Below are positions 6,568 through 15,700 of a stretch of DNA of 30,442 nt, one piece after another (positions within the stretch are counted from its first letter, which is position 1; each line of letters opens with the position of its first letter). Location of the stretch: contig JBBQAM010000049.1 of assembly GCA_038316335.1 (NCBI GenBank), forward strand, positions 1 through 30,442. Direction: 5' to 3'. The position numbers and the translations under genes were made by a program. This stretch comes from JALHST01 sp038316335 (lineage in GTDB: Bacteria > Bacteroidota > Bacteroidia > Flavobacteriales > Flavobacteriaceae). The notes beneath the pieces are model-generated. The model did not search any database and was not told the origin of the DNA. It was given only the letters and a program-made list of their open reading frames with translations.

Positions 6568-7437
6568 TTATGTGACATCTTCCTGAATTTTCTTAGTAAG
6601 CGCAATGAAATCTGATACGCTAAGTTGTTCGGGCCGGAGGTCAAATAGGGTTTCAGCTTTCAGCAACTCCGAAAGACCAAATGATTTTAGACTATTTCGC
6701 AGTGTTTTGCGACGTTGGTTGAACCCTGTTTTAACAACAGCATAAAATAATTTTTCGTCGCATCCCAGAGAATAATCATCCTTACGAAGTAGACGTATAA
6801 CACCTGATTCTACCTTGGGGGGTGGGTCAAAAACCTCTGGAGGCACCGTGAACAAGTATTCGGCTTCGTAAAATGCCTGTACAAGGACCGATAAGATACC
6901 ATAGGTTTTACTGCCATCTTTTTCACAGATTCTTTGGGCTACTTCCTTTTGGAACATACCTGAAAATTCAGGAATTCGTTCTTTTTGCGCTAACATTCTA
7001 AAAACAATCTGTGTTGATATGTTGTAGGGGAAGTTGCCTGTGATACCAAATTGCTGATCTACGAAAAGCGTGCTCAAGTCGTATTTTAAAAAATCGGCCT
7101 CAATTAATTGGAACGTGCCGTTTGCTAGCTCCAAATCGGGATTGGTTCGATGAAAATCGTTCTTCAGGAAGGCTATCGATTCTGAATCCAAGTCGATGGC
7201 AATCAAATTAATGCCCCGTGGCAGTAAATATTTTGTCAATATCCCAGTCCCCGGTCCAATCTCGAGCACATTTTTGTAGCCATCCATTAGAAGGGAGTTC
7301 GCAATTTCCTGTGCAATCCCTTCATCTTTCAAAAAATGTTGCCCTAAATATTTTTTGGCTTTGACCGGACTTCGATTCTTCGATAGTTTCTTATTTTGCC
7401 ATTGAATCGGCCCATTTTCTTTTTTTCTTTTTGACAT
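6568..7437 (-). CDS. rsmA: 16S rRNA dimethyladenosine transferase RsmA/KsgA
   Basis: The 289-residue enzyme dimethylates the two adjacent adenosines near the 3' end of 16S rRNA during small-subunit maturation. KKYLGQHFLKDEG (about residues 28-40) is the N-terminal family signature; VLEIGPGTGILTKYL holds the S-adenosylmethionine loop GPGTG at 61-65; NFPY at 135-138 is the catalytic NxPY-type motif; FNQRRKTLRNSLK near the C-terminus is also conserved. A basic extension of about 25 residues precedes the core, common in flavobacteria. The gene follows the DUF4286 fusion by 9 bases and is probably in its operon. Confidence 0.96.
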   Translation of the reverse strand: MSKRKKENGPIQWQNKKLSKNRSPVKAKKYLGQHFLKDEGIAQEIANSLLMDGYKNVLEIGPGTGILTKYLLPRGINLIAIDLDSESIAFLKNDFHRTNPDLELANGTFQLIEADFLKYDLSTLFVDQQFGITGNFPYNISTQIVFRMLAQKERIPEFSGMFQKEVAQRICEKDGSKTYGILSVLVQAFYEAEYLFTVPPEVFDPPPKVESGVIRLLRKDDYSLGCDEKLFYAVVKTGFNQRRKTLRNSLKSFGLSELLKAETLFDLRPEQLSVSDFIALTKKIQEDVT

Positions 7438-7446
7438 GGCCCTTAT

Positions 7447-8091
7447 TTAAACCTTGATGTTCTTGTTTAGATACAACCAGGCTTTTTTGCCCGAGCATAC
7501 TTCAATCTCGATCCGTTCATACGCCTGACCTTCATATGCATCGGCCTTGAGTAATTCTTTATCGGTCAAAAGATAGGTGATACCCTTTACGACATCCTCG
7601 GGATCTCCCGTATAAATAACATTTGGATAAGCGTCTGCAACTAGTTCGTCAGCAATCCTATAGTAGGTAAGTGCATCGGGCTCACCTTCAAGTTTTCTTT
7701 GAAAATGGGCCATTTGAACTGCTTCTTCCTGCAAGGTACCATAGGTAAAAAGATAGTGAGTCGCACTTAAACTTTCGACATGTATATCACTAACTACTTC
7801 CATTTCGGTCCTAAAGGCCACAAATCGTCCTTTGAACCGCTCTAAGGCGTCTTCCCGCAATCTTGCGGCGTCCTCTTGGTAATACCTTTGAAGTGTTGCC
7901 TTATCAGGTGTGGTAAATTGAACTGCATAGGTAACTCCGCCCATCTCTTCCTCGATCAAAACTTTGCAGATCTTGGCAGACAGAAACTTGCCGGTGGCCA
8001 GCATTTCGGGAATATGGATATCCTGCATCCATTGTAACCAAATTTGGGCGACCGATTTTTCAATATTCGTGGTAACATTATAGATATACAT
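7447..8091 (-). CDS. DUF4286-gamma-glutamylcyclotransferase-like fusion protein
   Basis: The 214-residue protein contains two domains in one uninterrupted frame. Residues 1-103 (MYIYNVTTNIEKSVAQIWLQ, HIPEMLATGKFLSAK, EEMGGVTYAVQFTT) are a full DUF4286 domain, a flavobacterial family of unknown function that normally ends about here and is usually encoded beside rsmA. Residues about 112-212 look like an AIG2/gamma-glutamylcyclotransferase fold: TYGTL at 116-120 for substrate binding, and AYEGQAYERIEIEV, with Glu187 in the place of the catalytic glutamate. The second half would open a gamma-glutamyl amide to 5-oxoproline if active. The gene sits 32 bases after the TPR gene and 9 before rsmA. 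The fusion is directly visible; activity and the link between the halves are unknown. Confidence 0.82.
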   Translation of the reverse strand: MYIYNVTTNIEKSVAQIWLQWMQDIHIPEMLATGKFLSAKICKVLIEEEMGGVTYAVQFTTPDKATLQRYYQEDAARLREDALERFKGRFVAFRTEMEVVSDIHVESLSATHYLFTYGTLQEEAVQMAHFQRKLEGEPDALTYYRIADELVADAYPNVIYTGDPEDVVKGITYLLTDKELLKADAYEGQAYERIEIEVCSGKKAWLYLNKNIKV

Positions 8092-8123
8092 GGCTCCCGA
8101 AATAATCTCCCTAAAGGGAAGTT

Positions 8124-9980
8124 TTAGTTGATACTATCACCGCGAAGCATTCTAAAATATTTTCTTGCCTGAGGGAAATAGTAGCTATCCTGATAGTTGT
8201 AAATGATCTTCTCATAATGTTCCTTTGCCTTTTCCGGGTCGTTCAGGACATTTCGGTAAAGTTCCCCCAAGGCGAAATGGGCATCATCGGCCAAAATCCC
8301 TGATCCATAGAATGTTGTGATTTTCTGATAGTTGAATTTGGCAGCTTCAAAATCTTTGACTTTTTCTAAAAGTTGTGCCTGCCGAAGCAGCGCTTCATCC
8401 TCTATTTTCTCGCCTTTATGGTTGATCAGGATGTCGTCTAATACCGTTATGGCTTCCTTGGTTTTGTTCTGATACGCCAATAGATCGGCTTGGGCATATT
8501 TCTTTAAGGCGGTCTGTGTCGAATCTTCGAGGATATTATCTGAAATCAATAAGCTGAGTTGCATGGCATCGTTCGCGGTCAATTGTGAAGTCGAGCTTCG
8601 AAGCACTTTTAATTGTGTCAATGCCCAATCAAAATCGCCTTTATAAAAACTTGTTTGGGCCACTTTAAAACGAGCGTTTTGCCCGAGGATGTCGTTTTTA
8701 AGGTTCTTTTGAACCTGGGAAAAATAAATGAGGGCCTCGTTGAATTTTTTATCATAAACCAGAATGTCCCCGAGCGCTAATTTTATATAGGCCTCTCCGC
8801 GCTGATTGAGCGGGAGGGATAAGCATTTTTTAAGGATTTCAATGGCCGGTTCTGGCGTGTCTTTGCGAAAAGTCAGAAAATTGGCATAGGCCACTTGCAA
8901 TTGCAAGGATTGATTTTCATAGCCATGAAACGCCATTAAGGCCTCGAATTTTTTCTCGATGTCTTCAAGCGACTTGGAATTCGGATCCAAAAGTTCAATA
9001 TCGATAAGGTTTAATTGGGCATTCAACCTGGTAAGTTCATCCTGGGCGTTATCAACTATATATGTATATATTTCCCCTGCGGTCTCTGTGGCCTTATCTT
9101 GTAACGAAAGATTGGCCAAGGCTTCAAGACGTTGCATAGTTGCAGACTCCGTGCGTTTGTAAATGGCCTTCTCCTGACGGAAAGCACTGTCATATTGTTT
9201 TTGTTGAACAAAGAGCCAACTTAACAATTCGTTCCATAGTATATCTGGATTCTTTTGGGCATTTTGAAGCAGGATCTTTTTGAACTTCAGATTATTTTCA
9301 TTTTCGGGATCGGAGGTAATAAAATCGTCGATGCTCCGCAGCACATTCGACAAGGAGGTTTTTGATTCGCTAACAAGCTTGAGATAGGCTACATACATTT
9401 TTTCGATGTCGCCTTGTTCGCCATATATGCGGGCCATTTGGTAGTTGTAATCTAGTTTCGGGTTAAGCTCCATAGCACGATTATAGGCCTTTAAGGCATC
9501 ATCAAGCAGTGCATATTTTTGAAACCTTAGGCCGACTCCATAACCAAAACTTGGATTTTCATCTATTTTTTTAAGGGCAATATCATATTGTTCGACCGCT
9601 TTAAGTGGGAGGTTCTGCAAGGTGTAATTGTAACCCAATTCGATATAAAGAGTAGGATAGGCGTTCCCCAACGCAATCTCGTCTAACAAATACTTTTCAA
9701 CAGCGTCATAGCGCTCGAGTTGCTGATAACAGGCAACTAATGCCTCGCCATAGTCGGTCCTACGTGGATTTTGTTCAAGTAATCTTTCGTAGAAAACCAC
9801 CGCTTTGTCATATTCACCATCGTTAAAATATTGTTTTGCCAAGAAATCGTCTTGGGAAAACGCCCATTGTAATGAACCGAAAAGAAGTAGTATTTGAAAT
9901 AGTCTCAAAAGCAACTTTTTATCAAAGATACGTAGATTGCCGAAAGCGGATGTTAAGGGTGTCTTAATCGATTCTTTCAA
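8124..9980 (-). CDS. Exported tetratricopeptide repeat protein
   Basis: The product (up to 618 residues) is a string of TPR helices after an N-terminal hydrophobic export signal (LFQILLLFGSLQWAFSQ, about residues 28-44). Typical repeats include YFNDGEYDKAVVFYERLLEQ near the start and AKFNYQKITTFYGSGILADD with YRNVLNDPEKAKEHYEKIIY near the end; the latter resemble BamD/YbgF-type outer-membrane lipoprotein repeats. It is probably periplasmic or outer-membrane associated as a scaffold; there is no lipobox. No ATG exists upstream of the mature region. The longest frame uses TTG 9980 and overlaps serS by 17 bases; an internal TTG at 9914 would give a cleaner signal peptide, so the true start is uncertain. 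It lies between serS and the DUF4286 fusion gene. Confidence 0.85.
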   Translation of the reverse strand: MKESIKTPLTSAFGNLRIFDKKLLLRLFQILLLFGSLQWAFSQDDFLAKQYFNDGEYDKAVVFYERLLEQNPRRTDYGEALVACYQQLERYDAVEKYLLDEIALGNAYPTLYIELGYNYTLQNLPLKAVEQYDIALKKIDENPSFGYGVGLRFQKYALLDDALKAYNRAMELNPKLDYNYQMARIYGEQGDIEKMYVAYLKLVSESKTSLSNVLRSIDDFITSDPENENNLKFKKILLQNAQKNPDILWNELLSWLFVQQKQYDSAFRQEKAIYKRTESATMQRLEALANLSLQDKATETAGEIYTYIVDNAQDELTRLNAQLNLIDIELLDPNSKSLEDIEKKFEALMAFHGYENQSLQLQVAYANFLTFRKDTPEPAIEILKKCLSLPLNQRGEAYIKLALGDILVYDKKFNEALIYFSQVQKNLKNDILGQNARFKVAQTSFYKGDFDWALTQLKVLRSSTSQLTANDAMQLSLLISDNILEDSTQTALKKYAQADLLAYQNKTKEAITVLDDILINHKGEKIEDEALLRQAQLLEKVKDFEAAKFNYQKITTFYGSGILADDAHFALGELYRNVLNDPEKAKEHYEKIIYNYQDSYYFPQARKYFRMLRGDSIN

Positions 9981-11235
9981 ATCCGCAATACGGTACTAGT
10001 ACGTCCGGGATTTGGATACCATCTTTATCTTGATAGTTTTCTAATATACCGGCGAGTACCCTAGGCAAAGCCAAGGAACTCCCATTCAGGGTATGGGCCA
10101 ATTGACTCTTTCCGTTCTCATCTTTGAACCTAAGTTTTAAACGGTTTGCCTGATACGTCTCGAAATTTGAAACTGAACTAATTTCCAACCACCGATCTTG
10201 CGCCGTAGAAAAAACTTCGAAGTCATAGGTAAGGGCCGATGTAAAGCCCAGATCACCCCCACATAGCCGAAGTATGCGATAGGGAAGTTTCAATTCACGG
10301 AGGATACCCTTGACATGGTCAATCATGCCCTCCAAGGCTTTATAGGAATTCTCAGGATGCTCGAACCGTACAATTTCGACCTTATCGAATTGATGTAGCC
10401 GATTCAAACCGCGAACGTGTGCCCCATAACTTCCCGCCTCGCGTCGAAAACAGGGGGTATAGGCCGTATAGCAAATGGGAAAATCAGTTGCGTGGACGAT
10501 TTCATCTCGTAAGAGATTTGTTACCGGTACTTCGGCAGTAGGGATCAAATACAGATTGTCCTCGCCTACGTGGTACATTTGACCTTCCTTGTCGGGCAAC
10601 TGACCCGTGCCATAACCCGATGCCTCGTTTACCAGATAGGGTACTTGCAGTTCTGTATAACCCGCTTGGGTGTTTTTGTCCAGAAAATACGAGATCAGTG
10701 CTCTTTGTAAACGGGCCCCTTTTCCTTTGTATACCGGAAATCCCGCCCCTGTTATCTTTACCCCGAGTTCAAAATCTATGATATCAAATTTTTTTGCAAG
10801 TTCCCAATGGGGCAATGCGCCAGGCGATAAGACAGGGATATCCCCTTCCTTGAAGACCTCCTCGTTGTCATTTTCCGAATTTCCCGATGGGACCAAGTCA
10901 TGGGGTATATTGGGAATTTGATACAACACATGCTGAAGTTCGTCAGAGGTCAAACCCAATTCTTCCCCTAATTTTTTGGAATCTAATTTCAAATCGGCCG
11001 TCTTTACTTTAAGTAAATTGGCCTCCTGCGACTTGCCGCTTTTAAAAAGCTCCCCAATTTCCTTGGAAATTCGGTTACTCTCTGCCAACAACGTATCGAG
11101 ACGGGTTTGGATGGCGCGTCTTTTTTCATCCAATAGGAGCACTTTTTCTACTAAGGGTGCGGCGTCGATATTTCGCTTTTTTAGGGCTTTCACGACAGCA
11201 TCCTTGGTATCCCGTATCACCTGTAATTGCAACAT
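9964..11235 (-). CDS. serS: Seryl-tRNA synthetase
   Basis: The 423-residue class II aminoacyl-tRNA synthetase charges tRNA-Ser. The first 110 residues are the coiled-coil tRNA-binding arm (KKRNIDAAPLVEKVLLLDEK and following heptads). The catalytic core shows motif 2, CFRREAGSYGAHVRGLNRLH, and motif 3, NGSSLALPRVLAGILENYQ, in the expected order; the length matches the family. ATG 11235 is preceded on its strand by a TAAATTTG box. The gene leads a leftward operon with the TPR gene, whose longest start overlaps the serS end by 17 bases, then the DUF4286 fusion gene and rsmA. Confidence 0.97.
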   Translation of the reverse strand: MLQLQVIRDTKDAVVKALKKRNIDAAPLVEKVLLLDEKRRAIQTRLDTLLAESNRISKEIGELFKSGKSQEANLLKVKTADLKLDSKKLGEELGLTSDELQHVLYQIPNIPHDLVPSGNSENDNEEVFKEGDIPVLSPGALPHWELAKKFDIIDFELGVKITGAGFPVYKGKGARLQRALISYFLDKNTQAGYTELQVPYLVNEASGYGTGQLPDKEGQMYHVGEDNLYLIPTAEVPVTNLLRDEIVHATDFPICYTAYTPCFRREAGSYGAHVRGLNRLHQFDKVEIVRFEHPENSYKALEGMIDHVKGILRELKLPYRILRLCGGDLGFTSALTYDFEVFSTAQDRWLEISSVSNFETYQANRLKLRFKDENGKSQLAHTLNGSSLALPRVLAGILENYQDKDGIQIPDVLVPYCGFERID

Positions 11236-11255
11236 TTGGTATGAATTTTATCGTG

Positions 11256-11263
11256 CAAATTTA
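11256..11263 (-). promoter_or_regulatory. Candidate -7 promoter element for serS operon
   Basis: Minus-strand TAAATTTG matches TAnnTTTG, 20 bases before the serS ATG. A TTTAG 22 bases farther upstream is a weak -33 partner. It lies back to back with a similar box serving the divergent VOC gene. Confidence 0.5.
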
Positions 11264-11286
11264 AGCTAATCGTCTGATTTAAGGAC

Positions 11287-11294
11287 TAAATTTG
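11287..11294 (+). promoter_or_regulatory. Candidate -7 promoter element for the VOC gene at 11325
   Basis: TAAATTTG matches the Bacteroidota -7 consensus and lies 30 bases before the VOC start. Together with the box at 11256-11263 it makes a compact divergent promoter pair. Confidence 0.45.
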
Positions 11295-11324
11295 TAGTTG
11301 ATGTAACCAAAATGGTAAAATAGC

Positions 11325-11705
11325 ATGAAATTTGAACACTTTGCACTTAACGTGCTGCATGTAGACCTTGTAGTGTCATGGTATGTGCGCCATCTTGGTC
11401 TTCAGGTTGTGAATGCGCAAAAAGACCCTCCCTACATGACTTTTTTAGCAGATTCGTCCCAACGGGTTTTTCTAGAACTTTATCATAGGCCCGATGAAGC
11501 GATCACAGACTTTTCAGGCCAACACCCATTAACCTTTCATATGGCTTTTATTTCAATGAATGCCGAATTCGATAAGGACCGATTGGTAGGGGAAGGGGCT
11601 ACCTTCGTTGACGAGGTAAACAAGGAAGATGGCAGTCATTTGGTGATGTTGCGTGATCCTTGGGGCCTACCTTTGCAACTCTGTCAGCGGGCAAGGAATT
11701 TTTAA
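11325..11705 (+). CDS. VOC (glyoxalase fold) family protein
   Basis: The 126-residue protein starts MKFEHFALNVLHVDLVVSWY, where His5 in the first strand and Glu52 in RVFLELYHRP are at usual metal-ligand positions. The second half repeats the fold with LTFHMAFISMNAEF and ends MLRDPWGLPLQLCQ, where the last ligand position is Gln. It therefore looks more like an intact metal-binding VOC protein than the one at 2860-3246. It is a cytoplasmic single-gene unit diverging from serS and converging on ribF with only 25 bases between them. Likely roles are small-molecule isomerase, dioxygenase or resistance protein; the substrate cannot be inferred. Confidence 0.82.
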   Translation: MKFEHFALNVLHVDLVVSWYVRHLGLQVVNAQKDPPYMTFLADSSQRVFLELYHRPDEAITDFSGQHPLTFHMAFISMNAEFDKDRLVGEGATFVDEVNKEDGSHLVMLRDPWGLPLQLCQRARNF

Positions 11706-11730
11706 AATCCGGCCACTTTGTTAAAAAAGC

Positions 11731-12678
11731 TTATAGCGATAAACGCGCGAGCGAATTTTCCCGGTCTTTGCGAAGTTGTTTTTGTAATTCCTCAATCGAA
11801 TCGAATTTATATTCGTCCCGTAAACGGTCGATGATATCAATTTGCAACTCGAGGCCGTAGAGATCTTCCTTGAAATTAAAAAAATGGATCTCAATACTTT
11901 CTTTTCTCGTTCCAACTTCTACCGGCGCTTCTTCCACCGTGGGATTGTAGCCGATATTCATCATCCCGTACACTGTTTTTCCATCTAGTATGGTCTGAAC
12001 AAGGTAAACCCCTGTTTTTGGAATCAACTTATAGTTCTCTTCAATATGCAGATTGGCAGTAGGGAACTCGATTTTTCGCCCTAGGCCTTTTCCTTTTTTT
12101 ACGGTACCTGTAAGCATGTATTTGTACCCTAAATACCTATTGGCGGTCTTGATCTTTCCTTCTTCGAGGGCGTGACGAATCTTGGTGGAACTTACCGCAA
12201 CGGAGTCAATTTCCTGGGCAGGAATTTCTTCTACTACAAAATGAAAGGTTGTCCCAAAAGCTTTAAGGTCTTGGATATCCGCATTGCGATTTCTGCCGAA
12301 TCGATGGTCATATCCCAGGATTATCTTTTTCATTTTTAAGCCATTCACCAAGTTGTCCGCCACGAATTCTTCGGCAGATAATCTTGAAAATTCGTTCGTG
12401 AAAGGGTGCACTATAAGATAATCAAGTCCCAATTTTTCCAAAATCCTGGTTTTTTCGACCAGCGTATTCAATAATTTAATGTCGGCATCTTTTTGTAAAA
12501 CCATTCTTGGATGGGGGAAAAATGTAAGCACCAAAGATTTCAATTCAAATTCGCGGGCATTTTTAATCAGCCGCTCCAAGATTTTCCGGTGACCGATATG
12601 AACTCCGTCAAAAGTACCAATAGTTATTACGGTGGAATGTTCTTTATCGAAATTGGAGATGCTTTGGACTGTTTCCAC
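11731..12678 (-). CDS. ribF: Bifunctional riboflavin kinase / FAD synthetase
   Basis: The 315-residue enzyme converts riboflavin to FMN and then FAD. The N-terminal nucleotidyltransferase domain shows TIGTFDGVHIGHRKILERL (residues 19-37; the HxGH of this superfamily is HIGH at 27-30), LGYDHRFGRNR and a conserved SSTKIRHALEEG. The C-terminal riboflavin kinase domain starts around residue 185 with GKGLGRKIEFPTANLHI and continues GVYLV and YNPTVE. The frame has no ATG at the right place and starts at GTG 12678, which is consistent with the usual distance from start to GTFDGVH. It diverges from the metalloprotease gene, with 53 bases between the two starts. Confidence 0.95.
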   Translation of the reverse strand: METVQSISNFDKEHSTVITIGTFDGVHIGHRKILERLIKNAREFELKSLVLTFFPHPRMVLQKDADIKLLNTLVEKTRILEKLGLDYLIVHPFTNEFSRLSAEEFVADNLVNGLKMKKIILGYDHRFGRNRNADIQDLKAFGTTFHFVVEEIPAQEIDSVAVSSTKIRHALEEGKIKTANRYLGYKYMLTGTVKKGKGLGRKIEFPTANLHIEENYKLIPKTGVYLVQTILDGKTVYGMMNIGYNPTVEEAPVEVGTRKESIEIHFFNFKEDLYGLELQIDIIDRLRDEYKFDSIEELQKQLRKDRENSLARLSL

Positions 12679-12702
12679 GTAAACAAGAAAATAAAAAAAG
12701 CT

Positions 12703-12710
12703 TATATTTG
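12703..12710 (+). promoter_or_regulatory. Candidate -7 promoter element for the metalloprotease operon
   Basis: TATATTTG matches TAnnTTTG exactly, 21 bases before the protease ATG, implying a very short leader. A convincing -33 TTTG at standard spacing is not visible. Confidence 0.45.
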
Positions 12711-12731
12711 ATTCTGGTTAAATACCCCTTG

Positions 12732-15700
12732 ATGACGACAAAATTACGTCTACTTTTTACAATTACCATAGCATTTCTTTCCTTTTACGGGACCGCTCAA
12801 ACTAACTATTGGAAAAAAGAATCCGGACCATTAGAGCGACAGGGAAGATTTTCCCAACAATTCAACGTAAAAAAGGGTATTGTCCTTACCATCAAGGAAG
12901 AACTATTTAAACGTGAATTGAAAAACCTTTCAACGCGTCTTAAGAATTCAGCAATTGTTTATTTTCCCGATGAAAACGGAAATCCCATTGCTTTTGAGCT
13001 ATACGAATCCCCAGTGATGTCACCGGTTTTGGCAGCCAAATTCCCAACCATAAAATCGTATTCAGGTCACGGCGTAAAAGATAGGTCTCAGAAAATACGC
13101 GTAAGCGTTTCCGATGAGGGGATTCAGAGTATGCTAGTGCGGGCCAATGGAAAGGGCAACGTATATATACAAAAATCAAATAAGGACAGCTATGTTCTCT
13201 ACTTGCGGGACAAGGATAGTCCGGTCGATGTAGATTTTCTTTGTGATACAAAGTCTCTTACTGAAAAAAATAGTGTTGGAAGTGCCTTAAAACCGGTAGA
13301 CGGTCAAATTCTTCGCAAATTCCGTCTTGCCGTGTCAGCCACCGGGGAATATACCACATACCATGGCGGCACAGTGGCTGGGGCCATGGCGGCCATAAAT
13401 GCTACGATCACGAGGGTAAACGAGGTATTTGAAAACGATTTGGGCGTTTCCTTGGAATTGGTACCGAACAATGATGCCCTTATATTTACAAATGCAGCCA
13501 CCGATCCCTACAACGGAAATTTAAATACCCAAGTGCAAAATACGATTACAAGTACTATAGGTGAAGCGAACTATGACATTGGGCACTTGTTCCAAAATGA
13601 CCAAAATGATGGTAATGCGGGTTATGTCGGAGCGGTTTGTATTGATAACAAAAAGGGAAGTGCGTATTCTTCAAGCCAAAATCCGTCAGGGGACATCTTC
13701 GATATCGATTTTGTGGCCCATGAGATGGGCCACCAATTCGGGGCGAACCACACATGGTCTTTTGAGTCGGAAGGCACACAAGTACAAGTTGAGCCTGGTA
13801 GTGGGACGACAATTATGGGATATGCCGGTATTACCGGCGTCAATAATGTTGCGTCCCAGGGTGATGACTATTTTCATTACGTAAGTATCGAACAGATTGC
13901 CGATTATCTGACCACGGTAAGTTGTGGGGAAGTCGTGAATCTAACGAATACGCCCCCAGTTGTCAGCGATCTTGGCGATTATGTTATTCCGAAATCAACG
14001 GCCTTCTATCTCGAGGGTATGGCATCTGATAGTGATGTCGGCGACATACTTACCTACACTTGGGAAGAAGTGGATGATGGTGTAGTTACCCAGGCAACTT
14101 TCGGTCCGACGAATCCTGCAGGCGCCAATTTCAGATCATTAAAACCAACCACAAATCCCCGGCGTTATTTCCCAAAACTTGCCAGCGTTCTTGCCGGGAA
14201 CCTTACACAGACTTTGCCGAATATCAACTCGACATGGGAAACCGTGTCTGATGTCGAAAGAGACCTTAATTTTGTTTTAACCGTTCGTGATAATGCGGCC
14301 GGTGGGGGTCAAGTCGTTTCTGACGCCGTAAATGTTTCCGTCGTAAATAGTGCGGGACCTTTCAAAGTGACTTCCCAGTCGAGTACCTTTAGTGTAAAGG
14401 CCGGTGGGACACTCAATGTACAATGGGACGTTGCCAATACCGAAAAAGCCCCGATTTTTGCTGCAACGGTCGACATATTGCTATCAACTGATGGAGGATT
14501 GACCTATCCGATCTTTATGGCTCAAGATGTTCCAAATGATGGGGAACATGCAATGGTAGTTCCGGGGAATCCAACGACCCAGGCACGAATTATGGTGGCT
14601 GCACATAACAATATATTTTATGGGGTCAATGCCGCTAATTTTACGATTGAAGCTTCGGAAATCGTACTCAATTTTAGCGCCCTTGATTATGATGTTTGCC
14701 AACCAGATCAGATTGTGATACCCTTTGATTATGAAACGTATCTAGGTTTTAACGAGGAAGTTACCTTTGAAGTTCCCAACCCTCCAATTGGTCTAGATAT
14801 ATCCTTTTTGCCAAATACGGCAATAACCGATACTTCGGTCAATATGACGGTAACGGGCACCGAAAATGTCCCAGAAGGCACTTATACATTTTATGTGCAG
14901 GCAATTTCGGCGACCTTTAATAAGACCATTGCCATAAACCTGTATATACATGACGCCAATTTTACAAATGTAACCCTATTGACGCCGGCAAATGGCGCGT
15001 TGGATGTATCGAATCGATTGACGCTCGAATGGGAAGCAGATCCTTCGTATACACTTTATGATGTGCAACTGGCGACGAACACGAACTTTACGAATATCGT
15101 TGAATCCGCCACGGTCATCTCGAATACGTATACACCTACGAATTTAGGGAATGAGACGACCTATTATTGGCGGGTACGGCCAAAAAATAATTGTGGTACC
15201 GGCACCTATGGCCCTGCCTTCAGTTTTACAACCATCCAGTTCAGCTGTAAAAACGAGGCCGCCGAAGACCTGCCATTGCAAATTTCAGCCTCTGGGACGC
15301 CTACGATTACTTCTAAAATTGCTTTTTATGAAAATCTGATCTTGGCAGATTTAAATGTGAACATTGAACTTGACCATTCATTCTTAGCCGATTTGGTGAT
15401 AAGCTTAACTTCGCCTTCAGGCACAAAGGTCGTACTCATTTCAAGTTCTTGTGGGGATTTGACAAATATTGATGCCACTTTTGATGACGCGGCAAACAAT
15501 TTTGTATGTGGAGGTGACCCTGCCATTAGAGGTACGGTAAAACCCTTAGGTGCCTTAAGCTCGTTCAATGGGGAGTCTATATTGGGCGAGTGGACGTTGG
15601 AGGTTAGTGACAATGCGGCGTCAGATGGCGGCTTTCTGAAAGCCTTTTCGATGGATGTTTGTATTGAAGGCGGCTTCAGACCGGATGCCGACAAGGATGG

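Noticed and set aside
7447..8091. The DUF4286 fusion considered as two genes with a missed frameshift
   Set aside because: The frame is continuous with no internal stop and both halves are in the same frame, so a real fusion is the simplest reading.
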